Below, piece after piece: positions 1-7,277 of a stretch of DNA of 64,000 nt. The position numbers and the translations under genes were made by a program. The stretch's first letter is position 1; each line of letters begins with the position of its first letter. Below the pieces are notes generated by a model, which saw only the letters and a list, made by a program, of their open reading frames with translations, did not search any database and had not been told where the DNA came from. Source of the stretch: Chryseobacterium lathyri (GTDB taxonomy: Bacteria; Bacteroidota; Bacteroidia; Flavobacteriales; Weeksellaceae); assembly GCF_003290185.1 (NCBI RefSeq), contig NZ_QNFY01000012.1, forward strand, positions 62,001 to 126,000. Reading direction: 5' to 3'.

Positions 1-1
1 A

Positions 2-592
2 CTGGATGCCGTTGCTGCGGAATTTGACTGTGAAGGAGAAAGAGTGGCGCAAATAGGAAATTATGTGGATAATCTTAACGATTCCAAAAATAATAAGCTG
101 ATTCTGCTTTCTATTGTAACAGGAGCGGCTGCCTCTGTGGCCGGAGGAATCATCAGTGATGGAGGCTGGAGCAATGCCGTTGACATCAGTGGAGGGGTTC
201 TGGGAGCAGGTTTCGGGCTTGCAACCCTTAATCCGAAAGGCAAAAAAGTAGAATTTATCCATCAGAGAAACCTGTTGAGAGACATTTGGAGAGAAAAACT
301 GGAATCCCCGAATTTTCCGCCATTCATCTGGTATATGTATACAGAGAAGAAATTTTCCAATAAAGAAGCACATTCTATAATTGGTAATATGAAGGAAAGA
401 TGGCTTCATTATCAGTTTGATGACAATAAAGCGGAAGCGGATCAGTCTGTGATTTTCAGTGATGGAGGCTTTTACAGGGCAGATGATCTTCATAACCGTG
501 CTGCCATGCTCAATCAGATGCAGTCTGCAACAAGAACCATTAATCAGAACATCAATTATTTGCTGCTGGATTTGGATAAATTAATCCTTTAA
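2..592 (+). CDS. Hypothetical protein, 5' end outside window
   Basis: The reading frame is open to the left edge, so 196 codons of a longer gene are visible. A GTG at 44 could be read as a start, but the codons before it are in frame and coding-like, so I treat the gene as truncated by the window. The visible part has a Gly/Ala-rich hydrophobic stretch roughly 35-65 residues in (LILLSIVTGAAASVAGG, then GGVLGAGFGLATL). This looks like one or two glycine-zipper membrane segments, followed by a soluble, charged C-terminal half. I do not recognise the family. The next gene begins 66 bp downstream behind its own promoter, so this gene is probably the end of an upstream unit. Confidence 0.7.
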   Translation: MDAVAAEFDCEGERVAQIGNYVDNLNDSKNNKLILLSIVTGAAASVAGGIISDGGWSNAVDISGGVLGAGFGLATLNPKGKKVEFIHQRNLLRDIWREKLESPNFPPFIWYMYTEKKFSNKEAHSIIGNMKERWLHYQFDDNKAEADQSVIFSDGGFYRADDLHNRAAMLNQMQSATRTINQNINYLLLDLDKLIL

Positions 593-604
593 GAAAAATT
601 TAAC

Positions 605-623
605 TGTAATAAAATTTGTTACA
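605..623. promoter_or_regulatory. Palindromic operator, copy 1 (probable Rrf2 site)
   Basis: TGTAATAAAATTTGTTACA is a near-perfect 19-bp palindrome with one mismatched pair. Its reverse complement recurs with one change at 1087-1105, in front of the next gene. This copy covers the minus-33 element of the Rrf2 gene promoter. The arrangement fits autorepression; binding by the adjacent regulator is inferred. Confidence 0.65.
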
Positions 624-645
624 TTTAAAAATTTGTTTACCTTTG
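615..645 (+). promoter_or_regulatory. Bacteroidetes-type promoter of the Rrf2 gene
   Basis: TTTG at 615-618 and TACCTTTG at 638-645 are separated by 19 bp, matching the Bacteroidetes minus-33 TTTG / minus-7 TAnnTTTG consensus. Transcription would start near 652, giving a leader of only a few bases before the ATG at 659. Confidence 0.65.
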
Positions 646-658
646 TCCTGTAATTATA

Positions 659-1069
659 ATGAACAATACAAGATTTGCTACGGCAATACATATTATGACC
701 TTATTGGCAAAAAGCCCTCAGGAGTGGCTCACTTCTGAATGGATTGCAGGCAGCATCAATATCAATCCGGCGATTGTAAGAAAAGAGATCAGCGTATTGA
801 GAGAGGCAGGCCTGATTGTCAGCAGACAGGGAAAAGACGGGGGAAGCCAACTTGCCAAAAATGCAGAACAGACCAGTATTTCAGAGATTTACAGAGCTGT
901 AAAAAATACAGAGGTTTTAGGCAAGAAAAATCAGAATCCCAATCCTGCATGCAGTGTTGGTAAAGAGATCAATATCCATTTAAATAGCTTATTTGAAGAA
1001 ACGGATCAGTTGGTTACCCAGTTTTTAGGCGATAAGTCCCTGAAAGAATTTTCGGAGCAGTTCGAATAA
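659..1069 (+). CDS. Rrf2 family transcriptional regulator (YwnA-like)
   Basis: This 136-residue protein has the Rrf2 layout: an N-terminal winged helix (FATAIHIMTLLAKS; the recognition-helix region SININPAIVRKEISVLREAGLI; a wing with GKDGGSQLA), then a helical C-terminal part. Only one cysteine (ACSVG, about residue 98) lies in the region where IscR/NsrR-type members carry three Fe-S cysteines. It is therefore more like the cluster-free YwnA/CymR branch. It is followed by a NmrA-like oxidoreductase, the same pairing as Bacillus ywnA-ywnB. Matching palindromes precede both genes, so it probably represses itself and its neighbour in response to an unknown, perhaps redox or electrophile, signal. 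The family call is firm; the ligand is unknown. Confidence 0.9.
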   Translation: MNNTRFATAIHIMTLLAKSPQEWLTSEWIAGSININPAIVRKEISVLREAGLIVSRQGKDGGSQLAKNAEQTSISEIYRAVKNTEVLGKKNQNPNPACSVGKEINIHLNSLFEETDQLVTQFLGDKSLKEFSEQFE

Positions 1070-1086
1070 AATTTTTTAACCTAAAA

Positions 1087-1105
1087 TGTAACAAGTTTTA
1101 TTACA
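1087..1105. promoter_or_regulatory. Palindromic operator, copy 2
   Basis: TGTAACAAGTTTTATTACA differs at one base from the reverse complement of the palindrome at 605-623. It lies 24 bp before the NAD(P)-binding oxidoreductase gene and 17 bp after the Rrf2 stop codon, where a regulator of the following two genes would bind. Confidence 0.65.
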
Positions 1106-1129
1106 ATTTAATTTTTAAAATAAAATATT

Positions 1130-1783
1130 ATGAAAAAAGTATCAGTAATCGGTGCGACCGGTTTTGTAGGAAAAAAAGTAGTTAATGAATTAGCAGAAAG
1201 AGGATATGCTGTAGAAGCTTTGGTAAGAGATGCCTCTAAAGTAGAATCAAAGGAAAATGTAACCGCAAAAAGTGTTGACGTAAACAATACAGAAGAACTT
1301 GCAGAAGCTTTAAAAGGAAGTGATGCCGTGATCAGTGCATTCAATGCAGGTTGGACCAATCCAAATCTTTATAACGATTTCCTGAACGGTTCCATTAATA
1401 TTGAAAAAGCAGTAGAGCAGTCAGGCGTAAAAAGACTTATTGTAGTTGGGGGAGCGGGGAGCCTTTACACTCCGGACAACGTACAGATCGTAGATACTCC
1501 GGATTTCCCTGAAGCTTACAAACCGGGAGCAACAGCAGCAAGAGATTATTTAAACAAAATCAAAGAAAACAGTACACTGGATTGGACTTTTTTCAGCCCT
1601 GCCATTGAAATGAATCAGGTGAATGTAGGAGAGAGAACAGGAAAGTACAGAACCTCTTTAGAAACTCCTGTTTTTGATGAAAACGGAAGAAGCCGTCTTT
1701 CTGTAGAAGATGTAGCTGCAGTTTTGGTAGACGAACTGGAACAAAATAACCATATCCGCGAGCGTTTCACAGCAGCTTATTAA
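1130..1783 (+). CDS. NAD(P)-dependent oxidoreductase, NmrA-like / YwnB-like
   Basis: This 217-residue single-domain atypical short-chain dehydrogenase starts with the Rossmann motif GATGFVGKKV (residues 8-17). It then has the typical beta-strand segments ALVRD, VDVNN and DAVISAFNAG, and VKRLIVVGGAGSLY near the middle. No SDR Tyr-x-x-x-Lys pair is evident, as in NmrA/YwnB-like members, several of which sense or reduce quinones or NAD(P). The start ATG follows the palindromic site at 1087-1105. The next gene begins 18 bp after the stop, so the two are probably co-transcribed under the Rrf2 protein. The substrate cannot be read from sequence. Confidence 0.87.
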   Translation: MKKVSVIGATGFVGKKVVNELAERGYAVEALVRDASKVESKENVTAKSVDVNNTEELAEALKGSDAVISAFNAGWTNPNLYNDFLNGSINIEKAVEQSGVKRLIVVGGAGSLYTPDNVQIVDTPDFPEAYKPGATAARDYLNKIKENSTLDWTFFSPAIEMNQVNVGERTGKYRTSLETPVFDENGRSRLSVEDVAAVLVDELEQNNHIRERFTAAY

Positions 1784-1801
1784 TTCATTAAAAAATATAC
1801 A

Positions 1802-2977
1802 ATGTTAAAAAAGAAATTATTATCACTGCTGGCACTGCTGGGATTTGTAACCATCGTGTTTGCAGGGAATTTAAAGATTAAAGTTTATAATCCCGGCCCC
1901 AAGGCTATTTTTCCTATTACATCCACCATTATTTATGGAGACAAAGACGCTGTGCTTATTGATGCCCAGTTTCAGAAGCAGTATGCAGAACAATTGGTGA
2001 AAGAAATCAAGGCAACAGGAAAAAATCTGAAAACAGTTTTTATTTCCCACAGTGATCCCGATTTTTATTTTGGTTTAGATGTCATTAAAAAAGCATTTCC
2101 CAATGCAAAGATCATTTCAACAGCACAGACTGCCTACCTTATATCCGCATCCAAAGATGAAAAAATGGCCGTATGGAAACCACAGCTAAAAGAAGATGCT
2201 CCCTCAGAAATTATTATTCCGGAAGCTGCCAATGCAATTCCGGACCTGGAAGGAAATAAGATCGAAATAAAACAGATTGCCGAAGATCCGGCTCACAGTT
2301 TTGTGTGGATCCCATCTTTAAAAACAGTGGCTGGCGGTATTTCTGTTTCCGTAGATTCCCATATCTGGATGGCAGACACCCAGAATATCAAAGCCATTGA
2401 TCAGTGGATCGGACAAATTGATGCGATGAAAGCATTAAAACCTGAACAGGTAGTTCCTTCTCATTTTGCAAAACAGTCTTTGTCTCCACAATCTCTGGAT
2501 TTCGTTAAAAACTATCTGGAAACCTATAAAAAAGCAGTCACTGAAAACAAAACGTCTTCTGCTGTTGTAGATTTTATGGTTAAAAAATATCCTGATCTTC
2601 ATGGAAAAGATGAGCTGGGAATGGGAGCAAAAGTTTTCTTTGGCGAAATGAATTGGGATCTGAAGTCTCCTTATCCGGCGATAGGAAACAAAGTGGAAGT
2701 TGATTTCGGAACACTTAAATTCATTCTGGATTTTAAAGATAACAAAGAAATGTCCTTTACTGGAGTTTCAGGAATTGGGAACGGCAATACAGATACCGTA
2801 CAGTACACTGCTGTAGAAGTAGCAAAGAATGTATTTATGGTATACTGGCACGAACCTAAATTAGGCTCTAATGTTACCCATGTTCAGGATTATAATAAGA
2901 ATATAATTTATACCAATATTGCAGAACCTAACGGATCGTTCACTCACCTGAAAGGAACCCTTAAAATTCTGAAATAA
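1802..2977 (+). CDS. Secreted metallo-beta-lactamase-fold protein with C-terminal MoaF-like domain
   Basis: The protein has 391 residues. A signal peptide (about 1-22, LLALLGFVTIVFAG) suggests export. Residues 25-260 look like a metallo-beta-lactamase fold. The usual HxHxDH metal motif reads H83-S-D85-P-D87-F, so two metal histidines are replaced. A later His (PAHSFVW) and the final His (VVPSHF) are kept. Residues 275-391 resemble the MoaF-like small beta-barrel domain (KVEVDFGTLKFILDF, then VQYTAVEVAKNVFMVYWHEP). It lies 18 bp after the NmrA-like gene, probably in the same Rrf2-controlled unit. It may be a hydrolase with an altered metal site or a binding protein; I cannot decide which. Confidence 0.8.
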   Translation: MLKKKLLSLLALLGFVTIVFAGNLKIKVYNPGPKAIFPITSTIIYGDKDAVLIDAQFQKQYAEQLVKEIKATGKNLKTVFISHSDPDFYFGLDVIKKAFPNAKIISTAQTAYLISASKDEKMAVWKPQLKEDAPSEIIIPEAANAIPDLEGNKIEIKQIAEDPAHSFVWIPSLKTVAGGISVSVDSHIWMADTQNIKAIDQWIGQIDAMKALKPEQVVPSHFAKQSLSPQSLDFVKNYLETYKKAVTENKTSSAVVDFMVKKYPDLHGKDELGMGAKVFFGEMNWDLKSPYPAIGNKVEVDFGTLKFILDFKDNKEMSFTGVSGIGNGNTDTVQYTAVEVAKNVFMVYWHEPKLGSNVTHVQDYNKNIIYTNIAEPNGSFTHLKGTLKILK

Positions 2978-2993
2978 TAGACTTAATAAAAAG

Positions 2994-3018
2994 CTGCCGT
3001 CACATGATGGCAGTTTTT
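2994..3018 (+). terminator. Rho-independent terminator
   Basis: CTGCCGTCA pairs with TGATGGCAG (one G-U pair) around a 2-nt loop and is followed by five T. It ends the Rrf2-linked operon. Confidence 0.75.
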
Positions 3019-3061
3019 GTGTGAATCAATCTCCCACAGATTTTAGTCCTTGAATAATATC

Positions 3062-3097
3062 AAAAAAATGGCCGTCAGACAGACAGCCATTTTTTTA
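3062..3097 (-). terminator. Bidirectional terminator after the M23 peptidase gene
   Basis: The hairpin 3068-3090 (ATGGCCGTC / GACAGCCAT, one mismatch) is flanked by an A run on the left and a T run on the right. It can end both the minus-strand peptidase gene and any plus-strand read-through. Confidence 0.75.
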
Positions 3098-4123
3098 TAA
3101 GTTCATAAACAGTTTCGGATTCACCGGAGTATTGTTTTTATGTACTTCATAATGAAGATGGGGTCCCGTAGAACGCCCGGAATTCCCGGATTTGGCAATA
3201 ATCTGTCCTACTTTTACCTTATCGTTTACTTTTGAAACCAGCTGGGATAAGTGACCGTAAAGTGTAGCCAGCCCATTTCCGTGAGAAACAATAACACAGT
3301 TGCCATAACCGCCTTTCTGGCCGGAGAAAATGACTGTTCCTGCAGCAGCAGCTCTCACATCCGAGCCGTAAGCAACCGCAATGTCCAGTCCTTTGTGAAA
3401 CTGCATCTGATCGGCTTCAGCAGGTGGATTGTTCTTTTCCATTGGGGCTTTCGTTGAGGTATTGCCGGCAACAGCTTTTGTTGATGCAGCAGCTGGAGGT
3501 GGTGTGGTCGCAACCGGAGCAGCTTTTGGGGTAACCATCACTTTTACTTCCCTTTTATTTCCGTAGCTGTCTGTTAATTCAATGATTTTCTCAACGGGTT
3601 CAGCTTTTACTTCCGGTTTTGGTGCGGCAGCAGCCATAGGTTTGGATTCTGCGGCACTAGGTTTTACAGAAGCAAATACGGTTTTAAAAGGAATTGGATT
3701 TTTTCTGATGCCGAAATTAGAGGAGATATATCCATCGGTAGGCATTCCTAGGGGAACTTCCATCAGCTTTTTTTGAAGATTCATCAGATATTGGCTGTAG
3801 CGGTTGGCCTGCTTTGCGAGATATACAGAATTCGAGATACTGTCTTTACTCAGGATCATCACTTTTTCGTTGGCGATGTCTTTGGACCTCAGGAATGAAT
3901 TAAGTTCAGCTACAGTCTGATCTACCAAAGTGAGATCTGTTTTCATTTTTAAATAATCTACACTGTCTTTTTCAGTGTTTATTTTGACAAGGTTCACTTC
4001 ATACATCTTGTCATCCTTTTCAGAAAATAACCTGGCGATAAAGATGGCCTGGGCAAAAACTACTAGCAAAAGTCCTCCGAGGAGAATGTTTACGTTCTTC
4101 TTGCTGTTTAGAAATTTCTTCAT
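3095..4123 (-). CDS. Membrane-anchored M23 family metallopeptidase with internal Ala/Pro-rich insert
   Basis: This 342-residue protein has one N-terminal membrane helix (about 13-33) and a charged, probably coiled-coil stretch (40-125). The LytM/M23 zinc endopeptidase domain has H243-K-G-L-D247, H291 and H322-x-H324, the full metal and catalytic set, so it should cleave peptidoglycan peptides from the inner-membrane side of the periplasm. The domain is interrupted: residues 130-145 (YISSNFGIRKNP) normally run almost directly into FHxGxD, but here about 95 Ala/Pro/Lys-rich residues (146-240) intervene. A TAnnTTTG element lies upstream at 4164-4171 on this strand. A role in cell separation or envelope growth is inferred. 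Confidence 0.9.
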   Translation of the reverse strand: MKKFLNSKKNVNILLGGLLLVVFAQAIFIARLFSEKDDKMYEVNLVKINTEKDSVDYLKMKTDLTLVDQTVAELNSFLRSKDIANEKVMILSKDSISNSVYLAKQANRYSQYLMNLQKKLMEVPLGMPTDGYISSNFGIRKNPIPFKTVFASVKPSAAESKPMAAAAPKPEVKAEPVEKIIELTDSYGNKREVKVMVTPKAAPVATTPPPAAASTKAVAGNTSTKAPMEKNNPPAEADQMQFHKGLDIAVAYGSDVRAAAAGTVIFSGQKGGYGNCVIVSHGNGLATLYGHLSQLVSKVNDKVKVGQIIAKSGNSGRSTGPHLHYEVHKNNTPVNPKLFMNL

Positions 4124-4163
4124 TTTTCTTCTCTTAGTATATTACAAAACGGTTTTAAGCGTG

Positions 4164-4171
4164 CAAATTTA
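4164..4171 (-). promoter_or_regulatory. Minus-7 element for the M23 peptidase gene
   Basis: The minus strand reads TAAATTTG, matching TAnnTTTG, about 40 bp before the start codon. No convincing minus-33 TTTG is seen. Confidence 0.4.
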
Positions 4172-4324
4172 ATTAAAAATACTATTTGAGGCATATTTTT
4201 AAATAAAACTTAGTTTTTTCTGTATTTAACGTCTGATTAGATATTTAATTGTGTTCAAGTGTTAATTTTTTCAGAAAGTGGTTTTTATCATAGCCTCAAA
4301 GTCTGCGTTCCGTCTATGTTTTAA

Positions 4325-4332
4325 TATATTTG
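4325..4332 (+). promoter_or_regulatory. Minus-7 element of gpsA, decides its start
   Basis: TATATTTG matches TAnnTTTG, and TCTG lies 19 bp upstream as a weak minus-33. The predicted start of transcription, near 4339, lies downstream of an upstream in-frame ATG at 4278. Translation must then begin at the ATG at 4350. Confidence 0.55.
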
Positions 4333-4349
4333 CAGTTCACATTCCAATT

Positions 4350-5390
4350 ATGGCTAAAAAGAAAATAATTTCAGAATCTTCTCATCCAAAAAAGAATAAG
4401 AAAGACATTTCTGTAGGAGTAGTAGGAAGCGGAAGTTTTGCAACCGCTATCGTAAAAATGCTTGTTGAAAACTGTAAAACAGTACACTGGTGCGTAAGAA
4501 GTGAATTTGTAAAAGGAGCTATTGAACTCCGCGGGCACAACCCTTCCTATCTTACAGCAGTTAATTTTAATCTTAAAAGTCTGAAACTTACAACAGATAT
4601 CAACGAGTTGGTGAGTGCCTGCGACGTGATCGTATTGGCAACACCTTCCATTTACCTGTCGGACACAATGGATAAAATGACCTGCGAATATGGTGATAAG
4701 ATCTTTGTTTCCGCTATTAAAGGAATTATTCCTAAAGTAAATGATGTGGTAGCCCACTATTTAAGAGATGAATTTAAAATAGGTTTCAGAAACCAGGCTG
4801 TTATTGCAGGACCATGCCACGCAGAAGAAGTTGCTATGGAAAGACTTTCTTACCTTACCGTTGCTGCCGTGGAGGATGAAACGGCTGACAAGCTGGAAGG
4901 AATTTTCAGTTCAGATTTTATCAAAGTACATTCAAGTAAAGATATCTTAGGAAATGAATATAGTGCCATCCTTAAAAATATTTTTGCGATTGGTGCGGGT
5001 ATAGCAAGCGGATTGGGTTATGGAGATAACTTCACTGCTGTTTTCGTTTCCAATGCGATCCGTGAAATGGAAATCTTCCTGGAAGCCGTATATGAAGCCC
5101 CAAGAGATGTTAACGAAAGCGCTTATCTGGGTGACCTGCTGGTAACAGCATACTCTTTGTTCTCAAGAAACCGGAGTTTAGGAAACCTTATCGGAAAAGG
5201 ATATACTGTGAAATCAGCAATTCAGTCTATGAACATGGTGGCAGAAGGGTATTATGCAGCAGATTCCATCTATAAAACAGCTAAGCAGAAACATCTGAAA
5301 CTGCCAATCATTGATACGGTTTACGCCATCCTTTATGAAGGTAAAAATGCAGAAAAACAGTTTAAAAAATTAACGGCAAAACTGAATTAA
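4350..5390 (+). CDS. gpsA: NAD(P)H-dependent glycerol-3-phosphate dehydrogenase
   Basis: The enzyme reduces dihydroxyacetone phosphate to sn-glycerol-3-phosphate for phospholipid synthesis in the cytoplasm. I chose the ATG at 4350 (346 residues, MAKKK) over an in-frame ATG at 4278, because the promoter element at 4325-4332 lies between them and 346 residues is the usual family length. The Rossmann motif VGVVGSGSFATAIVKML has Ala where many GpsA proteins have Gly (GSWGTA). Other family signatures are LATPSIYL, VSAIKGI, AGPCHAEEVA (substrate site), and the catalytic-lysine region LKNIFAIGAGIASGLGYGDN. A strong terminator follows. Confidence 0.95.
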   Translation: MAKKKIISESSHPKKNKKDISVGVVGSGSFATAIVKMLVENCKTVHWCVRSEFVKGAIELRGHNPSYLTAVNFNLKSLKLTTDINELVSACDVIVLATPSIYLSDTMDKMTCEYGDKIFVSAIKGIIPKVNDVVAHYLRDEFKIGFRNQAVIAGPCHAEEVAMERLSYLTVAAVEDETADKLEGIFSSDFIKVHSSKDILGNEYSAILKNIFAIGAGIASGLGYGDNFTAVFVSNAIREMEIFLEAVYEAPRDVNESAYLGDLLVTAYSLFSRNRSLGNLIGKGYTVKSAIQSMNMVAEGYYAADSIYKTAKQKHLKLPIIDTVYAILYEGKNAEKQFKKLTAKLN

Positions 5391-5420
5391 ATCCGGTTTA
5401 ACCACCAATTTAAAATAAAA

Positions 5421-5460
5421 AAAACCTTCATTTACGCTTTAATTGAATGAAGGTTTTTAT
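5421..5460 (+). terminator. Rho-independent terminator after gpsA
   Basis: AACCTTCATT pairs with AATGAAGGTT across a short loop and is followed by five T, then A and further T. The A run in front makes it usable from the other strand too. Confidence 0.8.
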
Positions 5461-5620
5461 TTTTGTGGTCAGACTTCGAAATAAAGATTAGAAATCAAGC
5501 TGCCGGAAATGAGACTGAACTTAATAACTATAAATGGGTAACCAAACACGATACATTTGAAACATTAAGAATACTACTTAAAGCGAAGCTTATCTTAATG
5601 GTTCAAAAATATTCTGTTTT

Positions 5621-7018
5621 TTAATAAGCCTCGCGTCTGATCGATTCGATTTCTTCAGTAGTTAAGGCCAAATGTTTACCCAACATTCTGCTTCCGCTTT
5701 CCGTAATCAGAAAATCATCTTCCACCCTGATGCCGCTAAAGTTTCTGAATGTTTCCAGTTTATCATAATTGATGTATTCAGCAAATTGCTTAGATGCTTT
5801 CCAACGGTCGATAAGTTCCGGGATAATGTAAATACCCGGTTCAACGGTTAACACATAACCTGCTTCCAGTGCTTTACCCAACCTTAAAGATTTAAGGCCA
5901 AACTGGGTAGTGTTTTTAACGAGGTCATCAGTATATCCTACGTATTGCTCACCTAAATCTTCCATATCATGAACATCCAGACCCATCATATGACCTGTAC
6001 CGCACTGAAAAAACATAGCGTGGGCACCAGTCTGTACAGCATCTTCTATATTACCCTTCATCAGGCCGATGTCTTTTAAGCCCTGTGCCAGTATTTTGCA
6101 CGAAGCCAAATGAACATCCAGATACCTGACACCAGGTGCCAAAAGACCTTTTGCATGATGATAGGCACTGAGTACGATATCATAAACATCCTTTTGCTCT
6201 GCACTGAATGTTTTGCCTACAGGGAAAGTACGGGTAAGATCTCCGGCATATCCTAAAGCGGTTTCCACTCCGGAATCGTTTAAGACTAATTGACCCTCCT
6301 TAAGTTGATTGCCGTAATAGTGATTATGCAGGATTTCACCCTGAACCGTTAGAATGACAGGATAAGCCAGATTACCTCCTGAAGCCAATGCTTCGCTTTG
6401 TATTTTTGCGGCAAGTTCACGCTCATACATTCCTGGTTTTGCCTGTTGCATTACCATTAGATGAATGTCAGCTGATATCGATGCTGCACGATCCAGCTCT
6501 GTAATTTCTTCAGCCGATTTTATTGAACGCTGTGCAACAATAGCTTTTATGAAACTTAGTGACGAACGTTCTTTTAACTGATCAATAGGAATATCAAACC
6601 AATTTGCGAGTTTAATTTTATTTTCCGGACGGTAAGGAGGTAAAAAATGAACGGTACGGTTTTCCCCTTGGTATTTTTTGAGGTAAATGCCGAGCTGATC
6701 CAGCGGAAGAATATTTGATAAGCCGGAATCTGCACTTTTTTCTGCTAACGTTTTTTGCCTGCCCATCCACACAATATCATCAATACTCATTTCATTTCCG
6801 AAAAGAATGGTTTCATCTTCATCCAGGTCGATAATGGCTGCCAGTGAAGGTTCATTAATTCCAAAATAATACAGAAAGGTACTGTCCTGTCTGAAGTGAT
6901 ATATATTATCTTTAAAGTTCATCGGGCTGTCCTCATTACCTAAAAAGAGCAATATCCCGGAATTTAATTTCGATTTTAACACAGAACGTCGTTGAACGTA
7001 CACTTTCTTTTCAAACAT
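5621..7018 (-). CDS. pepP: Xaa-Pro aminopeptidase (aminopeptidase P, M24B)
   Basis: This 465-residue two-domain protein releases an N-terminal residue that precedes proline. The N-terminal AMP_N domain (about 1-140) contains FRQDSTFLYYFGINEP. The C-terminal pita-bread domain carries the five dinuclear-metal ligands: Asp in VLNDSGVE, Asp in YAGDLTRTFPVG, His in GTGHMMGLDVHD, Glu in TVEPGIYIIP, and Glu in GIRVEDDFLI. Length is normal for the family. It has no signal peptide, so it is cytoplasmic, where it could finish peptides brought in by the POT transporters encoded at 27.8-33.9 kb. It appears monocistronic. Confidence 0.93.
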   Translation of the reverse strand: MFEKKVYVQRRSVLKSKLNSGILLFLGNEDSPMNFKDNIYHFRQDSTFLYYFGINEPSLAAIIDLDEDETILFGNEMSIDDIVWMGRQKTLAEKSADSGLSNILPLDQLGIYLKKYQGENRTVHFLPPYRPENKIKLANWFDIPIDQLKERSSLSFIKAIVAQRSIKSAEEITELDRAASISADIHLMVMQQAKPGMYERELAAKIQSEALASGGNLAYPVILTVQGEILHNHYYGNQLKEGQLVLNDSGVETALGYAGDLTRTFPVGKTFSAEQKDVYDIVLSAYHHAKGLLAPGVRYLDVHLASCKILAQGLKDIGLMKGNIEDAVQTGAHAMFFQCGTGHMMGLDVHDMEDLGEQYVGYTDDLVKNTTQFGLKSLRLGKALEAGYVLTVEPGIYIIPELIDRWKASKQFAEYINYDKLETFRNFSGIRVEDDFLITESGSRMLGKHLALTTEEIESIRREAY

Positions 7019-7277
7019 GGTATTAAATATTAAAACAAATATCTCAAAAAGCGTTCATGAATTGATATTTGCAAATTATAAGCTAAAATATAAAAGTTAT
7101 AATAAATAATAAAGAGATAATCCGATTACTTATTTCGATAGTGCAATATTGACAGTTTCCATAGAATTTTTTTGCCTGTTAGAAAACTGTTTAAGTGCAA
7201 AAAATTAACGTGTTAAAATCGTTAAAGCCATCCTTATTTATAAAACTTTTCCCGAAATTTGAGTAAAATTTAGAATT

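Noticed and set aside
4278..4349. 24-codon N-terminal extension of gpsA
   Set aside because: A TAnnTTTG promoter element lies within it and the standard GpsA N-terminus starts at 4350.
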